A DNA stretch of 64,000 bases, taken from positions 186,001 to 250,000 of the forward strand of contig NZ_FUWJ01000006.1 of the NCBI RefSeq assembly GCF_900167455.1. Direction: 5' to 3'. Positions 61,495-64,000 of the stretch are shown piece by piece (within the stretch, counting starts at the first letter, position 1; each line of letters opens with the position of its first letter). This DNA comes from Enhydrobacter aerosaccus. GTDB taxonomy: Bacteria; Pseudomonadota; Alphaproteobacteria; Reyranellales; Reyranellaceae. Position numbers and translations under genes: made by a program. Below the pieces are notes generated by a model. The model saw only the letters and a list, made by a program, of their open reading frames with translations. It was not told where the DNA came from and did no database searches.

Positions 61495-63027
61495 ATGACG
61501 GCTCGGCTCGGTCGACGTGGTTTCGTGAGCGGAGCGGTTGCACTTCCGGTGGCGTTGACGGCTCCGAGCTTGAGCCGCGCCGCATCGGCAATGGGTTTCG
61601 ACGACGCGCGCCACCTGCTGTCCCGCACCTCTTTTGGTGGAACACCGGCGGAAATCCAGGCGCTGGAGCCGCTGGATTTTACCGCGGTCGTCGACCGGAT
61701 GTTGTCCAGGTCGCGGACGCTAGCGTCGGCTCCGGCGCCGGGCTGGGTCGACGAGGCGCCATCCTTCGTTCGCCAGCAGCGCGAGGCGGCCGCCAGGAAG
61801 GAAGCAGACGGCAAGCCCGTGAACGTCGTGGCCCAACTCATCCGGGAGCAGGGGCGTGAGCTGCGGTGCTGGTGGGTCGAGGAGATGCTCGTGACCGACC
61901 AGCCCCTGGTCGAGAAGATGACGTTGTTCTGGCACAACCATTTCACCTCCTCGGTCCAGAAGGTGCGCTATGTGCCGTCGCTCTATCGGCAGAACGTGCT
62001 GTTCCGGCGCGAGGCTCTCGGCAATTTCGCGACGCTGCTGAAGGCTGTCGCACGCGATCCGGCGATGCTCATCTATCTCGACGGCGTGCGCAATGTGGCC
62101 CGGCAGCCCAACGAGAACTTCGCCCGCGAATTGCTCGAGCTGTTCACCCTGGGCGAGGGTCATTACAGCGAGGCGGACATCAAGAATGCGGCGCGAGCCT
62201 TCACCGGCTGGTCGATCGATCGCGATACCGGGCAATTCCTCGATCGCATGCAGCAGCACGACAACGGCGAAAAGACCTTCCTCGGCCAGACCGGCGCTTT
62301 CAACGGCGACGACATCATTGCCATCCTGCTGCGCCAGCCGCGAACGGCGGAAACCATTGTCGAGAAGCTGTGGCGGGAATTCGTGTCGCTGACGCCCGAC
62401 CGTGCCGAGATCGGCCGCCTCGCCGGCATCTTCCGCAGCAGCAACTACGAGATGAAGCCGCTGCTGCGGGCGATGTTCCTGTCGCCCGCTTTCCGCGATC
62501 CAGGCAATCGCGGCGCGCTCATCAAGTCGCCGGTCGAGCTCATCGTCGGCACGGCCCATCTGCTCGGCCTGCCGGTTCCCGAGAAGACACCGTTGGTGCG
62601 CATGATGGCTGGGCTCGGCCAATCGCTGTTCGATCCGCCGAACGTCAAGGGATGGCCGGGCGGCGAGAGCTGGATCACGACCAATACCCTGCTTCTTCGG
62701 CAGCAGTTCCTGCGCCGCATGATCGAGGCCAGCACGGTTTCATCGCTCGATGGCAACATGGCGATGGCGCCCAATCGCCGCGCGGAGCGGCGCCAGCAGG
62801 TCGGTCCGGATCAGGCCATGGCGAACATGCGCCCGGTCGAGGGCCGCAGCCTGCGGGATGCCGGCTACGAAGCCCGGCTCGGCCCGACGCTGTTGGGTGT
62901 CGACACCGGACGGCTGGTTCGCACGCTCCTGCCGCACAAGCCGATCGATGCGGTCGATACCACCGGCCTGTCGGCCGGCGCCGTGGTCGCCGCGGCCCTG
63001 CTCGATCCCGCTTACCAATTGAAGTGA
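61495..63027 (+). CDS. DUF1800 family exported protein
   Basis: 510 residues from ATG 61495. The signal is Tat-like: RLGRRGFVSGAVALPVALTA, with cleavage expected before residue 30. The DUF1800 domain opens DDARHLLSRTSFGGTPAEI. Its core has KMTLFWHNHFTSSVQKV, GNFATLLKAVARDPAMLIYL, NENFARELLELFTLG and ARAFTGWSID. Function unknown. DUF1800 is nearly always paired with a DUF1501 gene, which is next here, 10 bases away. Placed in a sigma/anti-sigma operon, it is a candidate envelope- or substrate-linked output of the switch. Confidence 0.93.
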   Translation: MTARLGRRGFVSGAVALPVALTAPSLSRAASAMGFDDARHLLSRTSFGGTPAEIQALEPLDFTAVVDRMLSRSRTLASAPAPGWVDEAPSFVRQQREAAARKEADGKPVNVVAQLIREQGRELRCWWVEEMLVTDQPLVEKMTLFWHNHFTSSVQKVRYVPSLYRQNVLFRREALGNFATLLKAVARDPAMLIYLDGVRNVARQPNENFARELLELFTLGEGHYSEADIKNAARAFTGWSIDRDTGQFLDRMQQHDNGEKTFLGQTGAFNGDDIIAILLRQPRTAETIVEKLWREFVSLTPDRAEIGRLAGIFRSSNYEMKPLLRAMFLSPAFRDPGNRGALIKSPVELIVGTAHLLGLPVPEKTPLVRMMAGLGQSLFDPPNVKGWPGGESWITTNTLLLRQQFLRRMIEASTVSSLDGNMAMAPNRRAERRQQVGPDQAMANMRPVEGRSLRDAGYEARLGPTLLGVDTGRLVRTLLPHKPIDAVDTTGLSAGAVVAAALLDPAYQLK

Positions 63028-63037
63028 GGAGGTTGCC

Positions 63038-64000
63038 ATGGATCGCCGCCACTTCCTGTTCGGTATCGGCGCGTTGTCTGCGGTCATCGCGGCACGGCCC
63101 GCACTCGCGGACGCATCGTCCCGGCGCATCCTGGTCGTCGTGGAGCTGAAGGGAGGTAACGACGGGCTCAACACCGTCGTGCCCTATGCGGACCCGCTCT
63201 ACCGCCAGTATCGCCCAGGCATCGGCGTGGCACGCGATCGTGTACTGCAGCTCGACGAGCACGTGGGATTGCACGACAAGCTCGCCCCTCTGATGGAGTC
63301 GTGGAAGGCGCGGGATTTCGCCATCGTCCAGGGCGTTGGCTATCCTTATCCCAATCGCTCCCATTTCCGCTCGATCGAGATCTGGGACACGGCGTCCGCG
63401 TCCAGTCAGACGCTGAGCGAGGGATGGGTATCCCATGCCTTCGATGGCGTCTCTCTGCCGAAGGGAGCCGGAGTCGATGCGATCGTGGTCGACACCAATT
63501 CCTTGCCGATGATGGGAAGCGGTCTGCGGACGATCGTCATGCAGGACGCGGAGAATTTCCTGAAGCAGGCGGCGGCGATGAAGGATGCCGGCGATCCCCG
63601 TGACGACGGCAACCCGGCGCTGCGGCATCTGCTCGAGGTGCGGCACGAGGTCAACGCGGCGGCGGCCGGACTGCGCAGTCAGCTGCGCGATGGTCCGGCG
63701 CCGGCCTATGCCTATGGCGCCGACAACGGCTTCGGGCGAGAGCTCGATCTGGCGACGCGCCTGCTTCTTGCCCGGGTGCCGGTGATCGCCATCAAGGTGG
63801 CGCTGACGGGGTTCGACACGCATGCCAACCAGGTTCCAACCCAGGAACGCCTGCTGGGGGCGCTGGCCGATGGCCTGGCCACCTTCCGCAAGAATCTGAT
63901 CGCGGCGGATCTCTGGAAAGAGGTGGTTGTCATGAGCTATTCGGAATTCGGCCGGCGTGCGCGCCAGAATGCCAGCGGCGGTACCGATCATGGCACGGCC
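63038..64000 (+). CDS. DUF1501 family exported protein (C-terminus beyond window)
   Basis: About 321 residues are seen; the frame is still open at the right edge. The Tat-like signal MDRRHFLFGIGALSAVIAAR ends near ALA. The DUF1501 motif ILVVVELKGGNDGLNTVVPY is followed by HEHVGLHDKL-like spacing, SHFRSIEIWDTA, and GFDTHANQ near 265. MSYSEFGRR and a metal-binding-like H in GGTDHGTA close the visible part. The fold belongs to the alkaline phosphatase/sulfatase-like superfamily. Substrate unknown. It pairs with the preceding DUF1800 gene (10 bases, SD GAGGAGG). Confidence 0.93.
   Translation, partial: MDRRHFLFGIGALSAVIAARPALADASSRRILVVVELKGGNDGLNTVVPYADPLYRQYRPGIGVARDRVLQLDEHVGLHDKLAPLMESWKARDFAIVQGVGYPYPNRSHFRSIEIWDTASASSQTLSEGWVSHAFDGVSLPKGAGVDAIVVDTNSLPMMGSGLRTIVMQDAENFLKQAAAMKDAGDPRDDGNPALRHLLEVRHEVNAAAAGLRSQLRDGPAPAYAYGADNGFGRELDLATRLLLARVPVIAIKVALTGFDTHANQVPTQERLLGALADGLATFRKNLIAADLWKEVVVMSYSEFGRRARQNASGGTDHGTA

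Noticed and set aside
1..64000. Mobile elements, phage genes or CRISPR arrays
   Set aside because: I saw no transposase, integrase, terminal repeats or spaced direct repeats. The region looks like stable chromosome with even composition.

Overview
The window is a GC-rich, gene-dense chromosomal segment of an alphaproteobacterium. The best lineage clue is a C4-pathway 5-aminolevulinate synthase (hemA). The many ABC and TctC-type receptors, an MlrC-type M81 hydrolase, class II DAHP synthase and an alphaproteobacterial-style PyrE fit a Reyranella- or Bradyrhizobium-like soil or water heterotroph. The genus is a guess. I see no phage, insertion sequence, CRISPR array or rRNA. There is one tRNA, tRNA-Val(CAC). 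No stretch without a gene exceeds about 300 bases.

Layout. 1-5.3 kb: the end-truncated start of a membrane protein, an iron-ADH/maleylacetate-reductase-like enzyme, a divergent membrane TrkA-N/RyR-domain protein, and a convergent TIR-FHA protein. 5.4-10.2 kb: a packed + strand operon holding an M20 peptidase, an ECF sigma factor, a ChrR-like anti-sigma factor, a CMD-family protein and an MlrC-like M81 hydrolase. 10.2-14.4 kb: a secreted small protein coupled to a thioredoxin-like/2OG-oxygenase fusion, a tandem DUF2061 protein, an SGNH-type membrane protein and a small unknown. 14.6-18.8 kb: tRNA-Val, gph and the UDP-GlcNAc pair glmU-glmS. 18.8-28.1 kb: a branched-chain amino-acid-type ABC transporter (livGFHM) followed by three paralogous binding-protein genes, each with its own terminator. 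Two periplasmic EF-hand genes flank this block.

28.3-34.3 kb: glutathione reductase, class II DAHP synthase, a nicotinate phosphoribosyltransferase-like protein, a GST and an MFS exporter. 34.3-37.4 kb (- strand): hemA with an FNR/FixK-type box, a small membrane protein and a class III aminotransferase. 37.6-45.5 kb: a complete peptide-type ABC transporter (binding protein, two permeases, two ATPases), an M20D amidohydrolase and a DUF6671-like zinc-ribbon protein. 45.5-54.2 kb: a catabolic-looking locus around a LacI regulator with two identical operators. It has SDR, VOC and TctC genes on one side and CMD and TauD-type genes on the other, and is followed by a second peptide-type transporter that lacks ATPase genes. 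54.4-59.7 kb: pyrE, a DUF1345-tspO pair, a DHA2-type MFS pump and a gamma-glutamyltransferase-like enzyme. 59.8 kb to the right edge: a second ECF sigma operon with a membrane anti-sigma-like protein, a CnrX/ZraP-like periplasmic protein, DUF1800 and DUF1501 (truncated by the window).

The dominant theme is uptake and hydrolysis of peptides, amides and amino-acid-like substrates, under two separate ECF sigma/anti-sigma switches. The least-explained item is the TrkA/RyR membrane protein beside the TIR-FHA protein, which could be a nucleotide-based signalling or defence pair.
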